Assembly: GCF_902726655.1 (NCBI RefSeq)
Contig: NZ_CACVAN010000001.1
Span: 2,170,001-2,234,000 of the forward strand
DNA from: Virgibacillus ihumii
GTDB taxonomy: Bacteria > Bacillota > Bacilli > Bacillales > Amphibacillaceae
DNA: 64,000 nt
Direction of reading: 5' to 3'
Shown: in pieces, positions 50,526-58,659 of the stretch
How the letters are laid out: each line of letters begins with the position of its first letter
How positions within the stretch are numbered: the stretch's first letter is position 1
Position numbers and translations under genes: made by a program
The notes under the pieces: generated by a model
Told to the model about the DNA's origin: nothing
The model's input: the letters and a program-made list of their open reading frames with translations, nothing else
The model's database searches: none

Positions 50526-52571
50526 TTATTTCGCCCCCGTTTCAATTATTAGATTTCCATAATCATCCACTGTCAGTGATTGACCTTTATAAATAACGGT
50601 CACAGCTGCTTTTTCCTCAACAACCGCCGGGCCTTTAATCATTTGGTTAACCGGCAATAATTCACGCTGGTACACCTCAGTTTTGATCCAGCCTTCAGAG
50701 TCCTCAAAATAAACGTCCCGTGTTTCTATTTTTGCCTCTTCTAAAGTTGTATTCTTTTCTGTTTTTTGTATAGCTGGCTTGTTCACCTTCCCAAAAGCGG
50801 TAACGTGCAAGTTAACAATTTCTGTTTCAGTATCATCCAACCTGAATGTATATTTTTGTTCGTGTAGTTGATGAAATGTCTCCTTAATGGTTTCTAATTC
50901 TGCGTCAGTCCAATCCCCTTCAGGGACCGGTACTTTCACCGTATGTTCCTGCCCCAAATATCGCATGTCCGCAAACCGGTCAAAAACAACTTGATTCTTT
51001 TGAACGCCTTCATTGTCAAATTGCTGATATGCTTCATTTTCAATCATATTCCATTGACTCATAATTTCACTTAGATCTAAATTATTTAAACGTTTAATAT
51101 ATGTTTTAATGTAATCGTGCCGTAAATCACTCATAAGCATGCCCCATGCTGAGAAAACGGGAGATGCAGTTGGAATGACTACTTTTTTAACTCCTAACTC
51201 TTTCGCCAAAGCAGGAGCATGCATTGAACCGCCTCCGCCAAATGCAACTAATGTAAAGTCCTGTGGGTTATGCCCTTTTCTAATCGAAATGAGTTTTAAT
51301 GCATTCAACATGTTAGAATTGGCAATTCGAATAATACCAAGCGCTGCTTCCTCAGCTGTCATATCAAAATAGTTTGCTATTTTTTCTTGTATCACATCTT
51401 TAACTAAATCCAAATTAACATCATAATCAAAGTTTTTAGCGGAAAGTCTTCCTGTTATTAAACTGGCATCTGTTGTCGTTGGCTCTTTCCCGCCTTGTCC
51501 ATATGATACCGGTCCCGGATAAGCACCAGCTGATTCCGGCCCTACTTTTAATGCGCCGGCATCATCCAACCAAGCGATGGATCCTCCACCGTTCCCAATC
51601 TCAACTATATCGACTACGGGGGTTTTAATAGGGTATCCTGCATTACGATCATTCCGTTCAATATAATAATCTGTTGATACTTTCACCTCGCCATTTTCGA
51701 TTAATGAACATTTTGCCGTTGTTCCACCAATATCAAAAGCAATAATGTTTTTCTCATTGATCAAATCTCCAAGCACTGCAGCCCCATAGATTCCAGCTAC
51801 AGGACCTGATTCAACCATGTTTATGGGCACCTTCTTTGATTCATCAAATGTTGTCATACCCCCATTTGATTGCATGATAAAGTTATTACTTCCAGTATTA
51901 AACGCTTCCAACTCATTATCAAGCTTGTTCACATACGCTGATGCAGCAGGTTTAACGTATGAATTTAATGCAACAGTATTAGTTCTTTCATATTCTCTCC
52001 ACTCTTGTATCACTTCATGAGAAGCAGAAACCTCGATTTCTGGCCATAACTCCTTAACGATTCGAACTGTTTCCTTTTCATGTTCGGGATTTACATATGA
52101 ATGTAAATATGCAATTGCAATCGCTTCAACTTGCTCTTTTTTAAAATAATCGACAACTTCTTTTACTTGTTCTTTATTCAAAGGGGTTAATACTTCACCT
52201 TGATAATTCAATCGTTCACTAATTTCTTTCCTTAAATGACGTTCAATAAAAGGCTCAGGTTTTTTATAGCGAATATTAAACAAATCTGGACGATTCCCAC
52301 GTGCTATTTCTAATATATCCCTGAATCCTTCGGTTGTAATTAATCCGGTTTTTGCTCCTTTTCTTTCAGTCAAAGCGTTAATTATTACCGTAGTTCCATG
52401 GATGAAGGTTGAAATTTCTTCCTTGTTGTCTATACTTTTATCAATGACATCTAAAACACCCTTTTCAAAGTTTGGAGGTGTTGTGGGGCCTTTGGCTATA
52501 TCTAACCTACCTTGGTCATTAACATAAACTAAATCAGTAAATGTTCCACCGATATCAGTCGCTACTCTCAT
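50526..52571 (-). CDS. hyuA: Hydantoinase A / oxoprolinase-family ATPase subunit, paralogue 2
   Basis: The 681-residue ATPase subunit has VATDIGGTFTDLVYVN at the N-terminus, FIHGTTVIINALTERKGA, IQEWREYERTNTVALNSY, IMQSNGGM, IAFDIGGTTAKCS and GNGGGSIAWLDDAGALKVGPESAGAYPGPVSYG. The start is the ATG at 52571 with AAAGGGTGG upstream; the longer frame to 52628 overlaps the regulator gene. It follows the XRE-cupin regulator gene by 31 bp on the same strand. No sigma-54 promoter was found for this module. Confidence 0.92.
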   Translation of the reverse strand: MRVATDIGGTFTDLVYVNDQGRLDIAKGPTTPPNFEKGVLDVIDKSIDNKEEISTFIHGTTVIINALTERKGAKTGLITTEGFRDILEIARGNRPDLFNIRYKKPEPFIERHLRKEISERLNYQGEVLTPLNKEQVKEVVDYFKKEQVEAIAIAYLHSYVNPEHEKETVRIVKELWPEIEVSASHEVIQEWREYERTNTVALNSYVKPAASAYVNKLDNELEAFNTGSNNFIMQSNGGMTTFDESKKVPINMVESGPVAGIYGAAVLGDLINEKNIIAFDIGGTTAKCSLIENGEVKVSTDYYIERNDRNAGYPIKTPVVDIVEIGNGGGSIAWLDDAGALKVGPESAGAYPGPVSYGQGGKEPTTTDASLITGRLSAKNFDYDVNLDLVKDVIQEKIANYFDMTAEEAALGIIRIANSNMLNALKLISIRKGHNPQDFTLVAFGGGGSMHAPALAKELGVKKVVIPTASPVFSAWGMLMSDLRHDYIKTYIKRLNNLDLSEIMSQWNMIENEAYQQFDNEGVQKNQVVFDRFADMRYLGQEHTVKVPVPEGDWTDAELETIKETFHQLHEQKYTFRLDDTETEIVNLHVTAFGKVNKPAIQKTEKNTTLEEAKIETRDVYFEDSEGWIKTEVYQRELLPVNQMIKGPAVVEEKAAVTVIYKGQSLTVDDYGNLIIETGAK

Positions 52572-52602
52572 ACTATCCACCCTTTCTATTGTTTGTTTAT
52601 CG

Positions 52603-53145
52603 CTAAAAAATAACTGGAGTGAGCACACTAATTAAAACTGTTTCCGTATCTGTTGGATTCCTCCATTCATGGACTTTTTCTGAAGGAAAATGAATGGAGT
52701 CCCCTGCTTTCAGAACATATTCAACCTCTTCAACTTTAAAGATAACTGTACCTCTCATTACATGATAAAACTCCTCTCCAGGATGACTATACTTTTCCTT
52801 GAACTCCATGTTTGGCGGTAAAGTAACCATCATCGGCTCCAGTTTTCTTTCAGGGAATTCACCTGCCAAGCGAATATGAAATACGTCGGATCCCTCCAAT
52901 TTAAATGGTTTATATTCCTCCTCATGTAATGCGTAATTATGATTTTCAATTTCCTCAAAGAAATAAGTGATATTAATATTTAATGCATCAGAAATTTTCT
53001 TTAAAGAAGTAATAGCCAATGACGAAGTACCACGTTCAATTTGCGATAAAAAGCTTACCGAAAGTCCTGTTAAATCGCTTAAATCTTTTAACGTTAAACC
53101 TTTTTCTAACCTTAAACTTTTAATTTTCTTATGAATGTTTTCCAT
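52603..53145 (-). CDS. XRE-family regulator with C-terminal cupin domain
   Basis: The 180-residue protein has an XRE helix-turn-helix at about residues 5-60 (IKSLRLEKGLTLKDLSDLTGLSVSFLSQIERG) and a cupin sensor domain at about 105-175 (YSHPGEEFYHVMRGTVIFKVEEVEYVLKAGDSIHFPSEKVHEWRN). This is the PuuR-like design in which the cupin senses a small metabolite. It is first in the operon with hyuA2-hyuB2-cupin and is likely to regulate it. Palindromes suitable as operators lie directly upstream. GAGGAAAA precedes the ATG. Confidence 0.9.
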   Translation of the reverse strand: MENIHKKIKSLRLEKGLTLKDLSDLTGLSVSFLSQIERGTSSLAITSLKKISDALNINITYFFEEIENHNYALHEEEYKPFKLEGSDVFHIRLAGEFPERKLEPMMVTLPPNMEFKEKYSHPGEEFYHVMRGTVIFKVEEVEYVLKAGDSIHFPSEKVHEWRNPTDTETVLISVLTPVIF

Positions 53146-53168
53146 ATCGTAATTTTCCTCTTCAAATA

Positions 53169-53194
53169 TTTACAGTAATATTGTAAAATTTACA
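53169..53194. promoter_or_regulatory. Overlapping palindromes upstream of the XRE-cupin gene
   Basis: TTTACAGTAATATTGTAAA (53169-53187) overlaps TGTAAAATTTACA (53182-53194). The shared half-site is TGTAAA, appearing three times in alternating orientation within 26 bp. It lies 24-49 bp before the regulator start, where an autoregulatory operator would be expected. Confidence 0.5.
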
Positions 53195-53362
53195 CCAATA
53201 CTTTATTTTTAAATAATTCTATCATATATATTTTTAAAATGAAAGATTAATTCAATGTTTTCTATAAATTTCAATATTTTTGGGATCTTTTGTTATAATC
53301 ACCCAAAAAGTTTTCATCGTATTTTTGCAGAAATGATTGAGTAACCTGGGGGAAAGGATCAA

Positions 53363-53541
53363 ATGGAACTATGGGATTTATATGATGAGGATCGGCAATA
53401 CTGATAAGAGAAAAAAACCATCAAGGTGTGCTGGGTAAGCTACACGAGGAAAGCGCCCTTGCCCGTCCGGGTATGAGGGAGGAGTTGTACGCAGTTAATG
53501 TAGCAGACAATCAGTTTTTATTATGGGTCCAAAATATATAA
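53363..53541 (+). pseudogene. Nudix hydrolase remnant
   Basis: GGGGGAAAGGA precedes ATG and MELWDLYDEDRQY, closely matching the start of the intact Nudix protein at 62638 (MELWDMYDKDRRK). The frame stops after 13 codons and later sequence is scrambled. Another frame reads GVLGKLHEESALARPGMREELYAVNVADNQFLLW before stopping. It appears to be a decayed paralogue. Confidence 0.5.
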
Positions 53542-53571
53542 TGCCATAAAGGAAACGGTAGAAGTAGGTTA

Positions 53572-53844
53572 CTGAACTCGCTGCAACAGGAATCAGATTG
53601 TTCTTTATCGGCTATCTATTTATGGGAATAAATTTAATTAGATGACCCACTTATCAACCTGCTATGTCCGGCCATCCCTCAGAATCACGATTTCCACGGA
53701 TTCATCATGCTCATCGTCATGCTCGTTATCCCGCCATACCTTTTCAGAACAACCGGAATCTGGCTTTCACTCCAAGCCGCAGAAGGAACTGTTGTTACGG
53801 TTACACTCATGATTTTTGCCCGCCGGAATGTGATGCGGAGTTAG
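53572..53844 (+). pseudogene. MATE-family efflux protein, C-terminal remnant with a frameshift
   Basis: One frame reads ELAATGIRLFFIGYLFMGINLI and a second continues GFIMLIVMLVIPPYLFRTTGIWLSLQAAEG to a stop at 53844. Together these resemble the last three or four helices of MATE multidrug/Na+ antiporters. The N-terminal two-thirds are absent and the frame is broken near 53630, so it cannot be functional. Confidence 0.6.
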
Positions 53845-53879
53845 TCGGGGATGCGGGGATGAGCGTATTCAATGTTTGG

Positions 53880-54073
53880 GGTTCAAACGTTTGGGAGAGA
53901 GTTGCATGTTTGGGCCCGGTTCGCACGTTCGGGCGCTTATTTCGCTCGTTTCAGTCAAAGTTCGCACGTTCGGGCATCGACTTCGCTCGTTTCAGCCCGA
54001 GTTCGCACGTTTGGGCATCGACTTCGCATGTTTCAGCCAAAGTTCGCATATTTGGCGACGTTTTCGCACATTT
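53880..54073. repeat. Tandem 20-21 bp repeat array, family A (core TTCGCACGTTT), locus 3
   Basis: About nine units with cores TTCGCACGTTC, TTCGCTCGTTT and TTCGCACGTTT, and alternating spacers (GGGCATCGAC, CAGCCCGAG), lie between the MATE remnant and the convergent toxin gene. Units at the edges are degenerate. Confidence 0.88.
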
Positions 54074-54140
54074 TTCATTGCGCTTCTAATAGCAACTGTT
54101 CCATTAGCTGCAAAAAAATAGCCACCTTCTACAAGTGACT

Positions 54141-54542
54141 TTAACCTTTATATTGATCCGTACTATTTCTCAGCCATGCAGTGATTTCCTGTGTCGTTAC
54201 CTTACCTTCAGCAACATCAACGGTAAAGTCTTCATTCCCGGCATCATTCTGTTTTAATTTGTATCCGTTTTTCTTCAAAAATATATCCACTGAAGTAAAT
54301 GCAGTTCGCTTGTTTCCATTATAAAAGCAGTGATTTCTTGCTAGCGATTCAAATAGTGACGCTGCTTTTTCAAAAATGGTTGGATATGCATCTTCACCGA
54401 ATGCTGATTGCTGAGGACGATGAACTGCCGATTCCAACAATCCCTGCTCTTTAATCCCAGCCTGTTCATCTGCTCCAAACTTCTTCATGATCATAAAATG
54501 AATCAGTATTACGTCTTTTGTTTTCAAATAAACCGTCTTCAT
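54141..54542 (-). CDS. doc: Doc-family toxin (Fic fold)
   Basis: The 133-residue protein has the Doc/Fic active loop HCFYNGNKRT at residues 71-80, matching HxFxxGNKRT. It has the usual N-terminal LIHFMIMKKFGADEQAGIKEQGLLESAVHRPQ. Doc toxins phosphorylate elongation factor Tu and stop translation. It abuts the antitoxin gene (TAA then ATG), so translation is coupled. The pair lies among repeats and gene remnants, a typical setting for stabilising or mobile modules. Confidence 0.9.
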   Translation of the reverse strand: MKTVYLKTKDVILIHFMIMKKFGADEQAGIKEQGLLESAVHRPQQSAFGEDAYPTIFEKAASLFESLARNHCFYNGNKRTAFTSVDIFLKKNGYKLKQNDAGNEDFTVDVAEGKVTTQEITAWLRNSTDQYKG

Positions 54543-54806
54543 TTATCTGTCCTTCAAATTCTTGAAAACTTCATAATGTTCATCAAACGTTTCGCGAAGC
54601 ATTTCAACCATTTCTGTATCTACCTGGTCTTCCCAACTTTCTTTTTTACTTAAAATGATTTGATTATCTTCAACTTTAAATTCCATTTCATCACCACGTT
54701 TAATTTCCAAAGCATCAACTATTGATTTTGGCAGACCAACACTTAAACTGTTCCCGGTCTGGTTGACTTTACGAACTTCTTTTTTTGCCATTGCACCCAC
54801 ACTCAT
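54543..54806 (-). CDS. AbrB/MazE-type antitoxin partner of Doc
   Basis: The 87-residue protein has a SpoVT-AbrB swapped-hairpin domain: VRKVNQTGNSLSVGLPKSIVDALEIKRGDEMEFKVEDNQIILSKK. An acidic helical tail (VDTEMVEMLRETFDEHYEVFKNLKDR) probably wraps the toxin. Doc is classically paired with a Phd antitoxin, so this AbrB-type partner is a variant pairing. The first ATG at 54806 has GGAG 11 bases upstream; a start five codons later (MAKKEVRK) is possible. Confidence 0.85.
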   Translation of the reverse strand: MSVGAMAKKEVRKVNQTGNSLSVGLPKSIVDALEIKRGDEMEFKVEDNQIILSKKESWEDQVDTEMVEMLRETFDEHYEVFKNLKDR

Positions 54807-54901
54807 TTCATATCATTCTCCTATCCATTGTATTCTATTTTTATTTAGTTTATACATTATTATGTAATTACATAATAACACTAATGTTACCTAAAGTCCA
54901 C

Positions 54902-54936
54902 AAATTAAAAAGACTGCCACCTCCAAGTGACAGTCC
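54902..54936 (-). terminator. Terminator of the mannitol operon
   Basis: GACTGTCAC and GTGGCAGTC pair with one mismatch around TTGGAG, then TTTTT on the minus strand, just after the mtlD stop. Confidence 0.88.
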
Positions 54937-54940
54937 CCCA

Positions 54941-56098
54941 TTATTTCAACTTCTTCAGCTTTTCCAACTCTTCCAACACAGCCGTCAGCACCCGATCGTC
55001 CGACTCCAAACCGGATACTTTCTGCAACGCCCGCTCATATCCATCTTCCGCAATTATCTCCTGCAGCTTCACAGCCTCATCATCTTCTTCATCATGAAAA
55101 TGCAGTGCTGCGGCGATGATTTTGGCAAGGTAGACTGGGTTTTTGCCGGTAACCTCCACATACTCAGTGGCAGGCCTGACCAGCCGATCCATCGCTCCCA
55201 GCTTACGAATCGGTCCGCGCCCGACACGCTTGACGTCATCTGATATATACGGATTTTTGAAGCGGGCAATGATTTTGTCAATATATTCTTCGTGCGTCTC
55301 GCGGTTAAAATCATACGTTTGAATGAGAACTTCACCGGACTCTCGCAATGCACCGTTGATAATTTCCTGGATATGTGGATCCTGCATTGCTTCATTGATT
55401 GTTTCATAACCCATGTATTGTCCGATGTATGCCGGGACCGCGTGGCCTGTGTTCACGGTAAAAAGCTTCCGCTCAATATATGGCTGGAGGTCATCAACAT
55501 ACGTGATTCCGTCAACGTCAGGGGCTACACCTTTAATGCCTGCCCGCTCCACGACCCACTCATAATATGGCTCGACAGACACGGTCAGCAAATCTTCATT
55601 TGACTGGTTCGGCACAATCCGGTCAACTGCAGCATTTGGAAAGCCAAACAGCTCGTCAAATTTTCCGCGCTCAGCCGGGGCTAGATGTTCATATACCTTT
55701 TCCTTCAGCAATTCACTGCCGCCAATCATATTTTCGCACGCAATCAAATTCAAAGCTTCCAGATTACGCGCCGCCCGTTTACGTAGTCCACGTGCAATAA
55801 GCTCCGCGATAATCGGCAGGATATTCGGCCCCACAGCTGTTGTGACAACATCGGCTTTCACAATAGCATCCACCACATCGTCCGGATCCGAGACACTATT
55901 GATTCCGGAAACATCCTTCACGGTCAGTGTTTCACTGTTTTCTGCGGCCAAAATAACGTTATATTCCTTTTTCGCGTTCAGTTCGTTGATAACTGCTTCA
56001 TTCACATCGACAAAGGTTGTATGGTAGCCTGCTTTAAACAGGAGTTCCCCGATAAACCCGCGGCCGATGTTCCCGGCGCCAAAATGTACAGCCAACAT
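54941..56098 (-). CDS. mtlD: Mannitol-1-phosphate 5-dehydrogenase
   Basis: The 385-residue enzyme oxidises mannitol-1-phosphate to fructose-6-phosphate with NAD+. It has the N-terminal motif HFGAGNIGRGFIGELL, VTTAVGPNILPIIA, the CENMIGGSELLK segment and NTGHAVPAYIGQYMG with its catalytic residues. Length fits MtlD. Its ATG abuts the mtlF stop and a terminator follows, so it is the last gene of the operon. Confidence 0.96.
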   Translation of the reverse strand: MLAVHFGAGNIGRGFIGELLFKAGYHTTFVDVNEAVINELNAKKEYNVILAAENSETLTVKDVSGINSVSDPDDVVDAIVKADVVTTAVGPNILPIIAELIARGLRKRAARNLEALNLIACENMIGGSELLKEKVYEHLAPAERGKFDELFGFPNAAVDRIVPNQSNEDLLTVSVEPYYEWVVERAGIKGVAPDVDGITYVDDLQPYIERKLFTVNTGHAVPAYIGQYMGYETINEAMQDPHIQEIINGALRESGEVLIQTYDFNRETHEEYIDKIIARFKNPYISDDVKRVGRGPIRKLGAMDRLVRPATEYVEVTGKNPVYLAKIIAAALHFHDEEDDEAVKLQEIIAEDGYERALQKVSGLESDDRVLTAVLEELEKLKKLK

Positions 56099-56533
56099 TT
56101 ATTCCACCTCGTTGAATAAGGCGAGAATTTGTTCACTTGAATCAGCATCGATTATTTTTTGGATATTCTCTTCCTCTGCACATACGATGGCGATTTTAGA
56201 AAGTACTTCGAGATGTTCATCCCCTTTTCCGGCAATCCCGATTAATACTTTAACTGTATTGCCATCGAAATCAACGCCATCCGGAATGGTCACAATCGAG
56301 ATACCGGTCTTGGTTACCGTACCTTTTGAATCCTCTGTTCCGTGCGGGATGGCCACGTTATTTCCCATATACGTGGACGTCACTTCTTCACGATCGAGCA
56401 TTTTTTCGACATATTCTTTTTCCACATAGCCATTATCAACTAAAATTCCGCCGGCATAACGCACTGCTTCTTCTTTTCCGTTCAAATTCACACCGAGTTG
56501 AATATTTTGTTCGTTTAAAATTTCGTTATCCAT
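56099..56533 (-). CDS. mtlF: PTS mannitol-specific EIIA component
   Basis: The 144-residue protein passes phosphate from HPr to the EIIB domain of MtlA. The active-site histidine lies in NNVAIPHGTEDSKG. It is encoded apart from MtlA, as in Bacillus and Staphylococcus. It follows mtlR by 14 bp and touches mtlD. GGGAG precedes the ATG. Confidence 0.94.
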   Translation of the reverse strand: MDNEILNEQNIQLGVNLNGKEEAVRYAGGILVDNGYVEKEYVEKMLDREEVTSTYMGNNVAIPHGTEDSKGTVTKTGISIVTIPDGVDFDGNTVKVLIGIAGKGDEHLEVLSKIAIVCAEEENIQKIIDADSSEQILALFNEVE

Positions 56534-56547
56534 GATTGATACGCTCC

Positions 56548-58635
56548 CTACAGAATATTTTTGTCATGTAAAAACTTTTGCATTTCGTTTGTCATCAACG
56601 TTTTGACCCGGGCCTCATCGCCGGATTCAAACAGACTAATCTTTTCATCATCCTGAATAATGATACTGCTCAGATGGCTCAACACATCGAGCGTCTCCTG
56701 ATTCGCATCATCCGGGGCAAGCATGACCAGGATTGTATCCACGTTCATCGGGGTATTGTCCATCCCCTCCAGTGTTACCGGATGGTTCAGCGGATAAATA
56801 GTAAAACTCAGGTTATCCAGTCCGCTTGACCGGGCATGATACAGTGCCAATGTTGTACCCGGTATTCCAAGTCCGCCTTTTTGTTCCCGTTTTTGCAGCT
56901 TTTCAAAAACAAGTTCCTTATTGCGGATCAGTCCCAGTGTTTCCAGTTCATTGCCGATAAACTGTAAAATCAATGCTATCGGTAATTTTTCCGGAATATT
57001 CACGACGTTAACCGAATCTAATAACTCCGTCACCGCTTTTGTGTAATGCTGGGTCCTTTTCAACTGCTGCATGAAGTCTTCGTTTGGCTGCACCGCTTTG
57101 TCATCACGTGACAAGCGCCGGGTAATTTTTTTCTGCTTGATTGCCTTTCTAATGCGGTGTACTTCCGCTTCTGTCAGCATCGGTGAAATTTGGATATAAT
57201 CATCCTCGAAACCGTCCAGCCCAATCGTGGAAACAACGATATCGTGCCTCGACATTTCAGCCTGTTCCAAATCAAGGACCGATTTATTTTCCACGTGTCT
57301 GATTTCCGGAATCTGCTGCTTGAGCTTGGTTGCCAGTATTTTCGCAGTCCCGATTCCGCTCGAGCAAATAACCAGTGCACGCATTTCCGAGCCTGCCTCA
57401 TCGCGAATCATCGCAGCTGCAAAGTGCAGGACGAGATAACCGATTTCGTCATCCGGAAAATCCAGATCTGGAAAAATCTCCGCGACCGCTTCCTGCACCA
57501 GGTCAAACAGCGATTCATAATCACGTTGGATCTCCCCGATTAACGGATTGCGTATAGTCAGCCCCTGCTTCATCCGGTAAATAGACGGTTTCAGATGGGC
57601 GGCCAAATCATTCAGCAATACAGTGTTTTCGCGCAGCAGATCGTCACTGACCATGCTGCTGACATAGTTTATCAGCTCTTTCGCTTTGTAAACAACATCC
57701 AATCCCGATTCTTCCATTAAACTGTTTGAATCGGACCGTATTTTTGCCCCCATCAAATGCATCGTAATATAGCCGATTTCATCTTTCGGAATGTCCATCT
57801 GGAATGCTTCTTCAAAATGCGCAATCATTTTTTGCGCCACTGCAAATTCCCTGGATTCCTCCATTTGAGCCAAATAATCCGGATCCATATGAATCGAATC
57901 CCCTTTTAATAGCCGTTCCAATGCAAGCGCCAGATGAACCACCAATCCGATATAGGCACTGTCAGCCAGCTTTTGCGGCAATTCATCCATCGCTTTATTA
58001 ACCGTTTCTTCGATAATCGTCAGTTTTTCCGGATCCACCAATCCGAGCAGCCTGTCCGAAATCGTATTGGTTTGCTGCTGTTTTTTTATATTATTTTTTA
58101 AAAGCGAGACATATTGAAACGGTTCAATATGTGCGGTGATCAGGCTGCTTAATGCCGCACGTTTATTTGATTCATTTCCTTCCAGACGAACACCATAACC
58201 TCGTTTGCGGATTAAGGTGAGCTGATACGTCTTCAGTTCCTCTTCAAGCTGATCTAAATCATGGCTGACCGTTGCAATTGTTACTTTTAATTCATTGGCA
58301 AGGGTGAAAAGTTTGATGGGTTCATCCATTTCCAAAAGTGTCGCGTAAATCATCGCCTGCCGCTCTTCTGCCGTGAAATCCGAAAACTCCGCCTGGGAAA
58401 CTTCCAAATCGAGTTTCTTCCTGGCTTCGTCGTCACCGGAGATAATCAGCCCGCGGCCTGATTGCCGGATCAATTGCAGATTATATTCCGCAACAATGTC
58501 CTCGATATTTTTCAAATCACGATGAACGGTTCGCTCGCTTACATCAAGCGTATCGGCGATTTGATTCACGGTCAGGGCAGCGTCTGTGTGCAACAGCAAA
58601 TGAATGAATTTACGTTCACGTCCGGAAATATACAT
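56548..58635 (-). CDS. mtlR: Mannitol operon activator MtlR (PRD, EIIB-like, EIIA-like)
   Basis: The 695-residue activator has an N-terminal winged helix and second HTH (NQIADTLDVSERTVHRDLKNIEDIV), two PTS regulation domains (histidines in YITMHLMGAKI and YLVLHFAAAMI), an EIIB-like domain with cysteine in VICSSGIGTAKI, and an EIIA-like domain with histidine in LALYHARSSG. Phosphorylation by HPr and the mannitol PTS sets its activity. The ATG at 58635 is preferred to the GTG at 58644 because the GAGGGG site would be too close to the latter. The order mtlA-mtlR-mtlF-mtlD is typical of Geobacillus and Staphylococcus. Confidence 0.93.
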   Translation of the reverse strand: MYISGRERKFIHLLLHTDAALTVNQIADTLDVSERTVHRDLKNIEDIVAEYNLQLIRQSGRGLIISGDDEARKKLDLEVSQAEFSDFTAEERQAMIYATLLEMDEPIKLFTLANELKVTIATVSHDLDQLEEELKTYQLTLIRKRGYGVRLEGNESNKRAALSSLITAHIEPFQYVSLLKNNIKKQQQTNTISDRLLGLVDPEKLTIIEETVNKAMDELPQKLADSAYIGLVVHLALALERLLKGDSIHMDPDYLAQMEESREFAVAQKMIAHFEEAFQMDIPKDEIGYITMHLMGAKIRSDSNSLMEESGLDVVYKAKELINYVSSMVSDDLLRENTVLLNDLAAHLKPSIYRMKQGLTIRNPLIGEIQRDYESLFDLVQEAVAEIFPDLDFPDDEIGYLVLHFAAAMIRDEAGSEMRALVICSSGIGTAKILATKLKQQIPEIRHVENKSVLDLEQAEMSRHDIVVSTIGLDGFEDDYIQISPMLTEAEVHRIRKAIKQKKITRRLSRDDKAVQPNEDFMQQLKRTQHYTKAVTELLDSVNVVNIPEKLPIALILQFIGNELETLGLIRNKELVFEKLQKREQKGGLGIPGTTLALYHARSSGLDNLSFTIYPLNHPVTLEGMDNTPMNVDTILVMLAPDDANQETLDVLSHLSSIIIQDDEKISLFESGDEARVKTLMTNEMQKFLHDKNIL

Positions 58636-58659
58636 CCTTTTCACCCCTCTTATGCCAGC

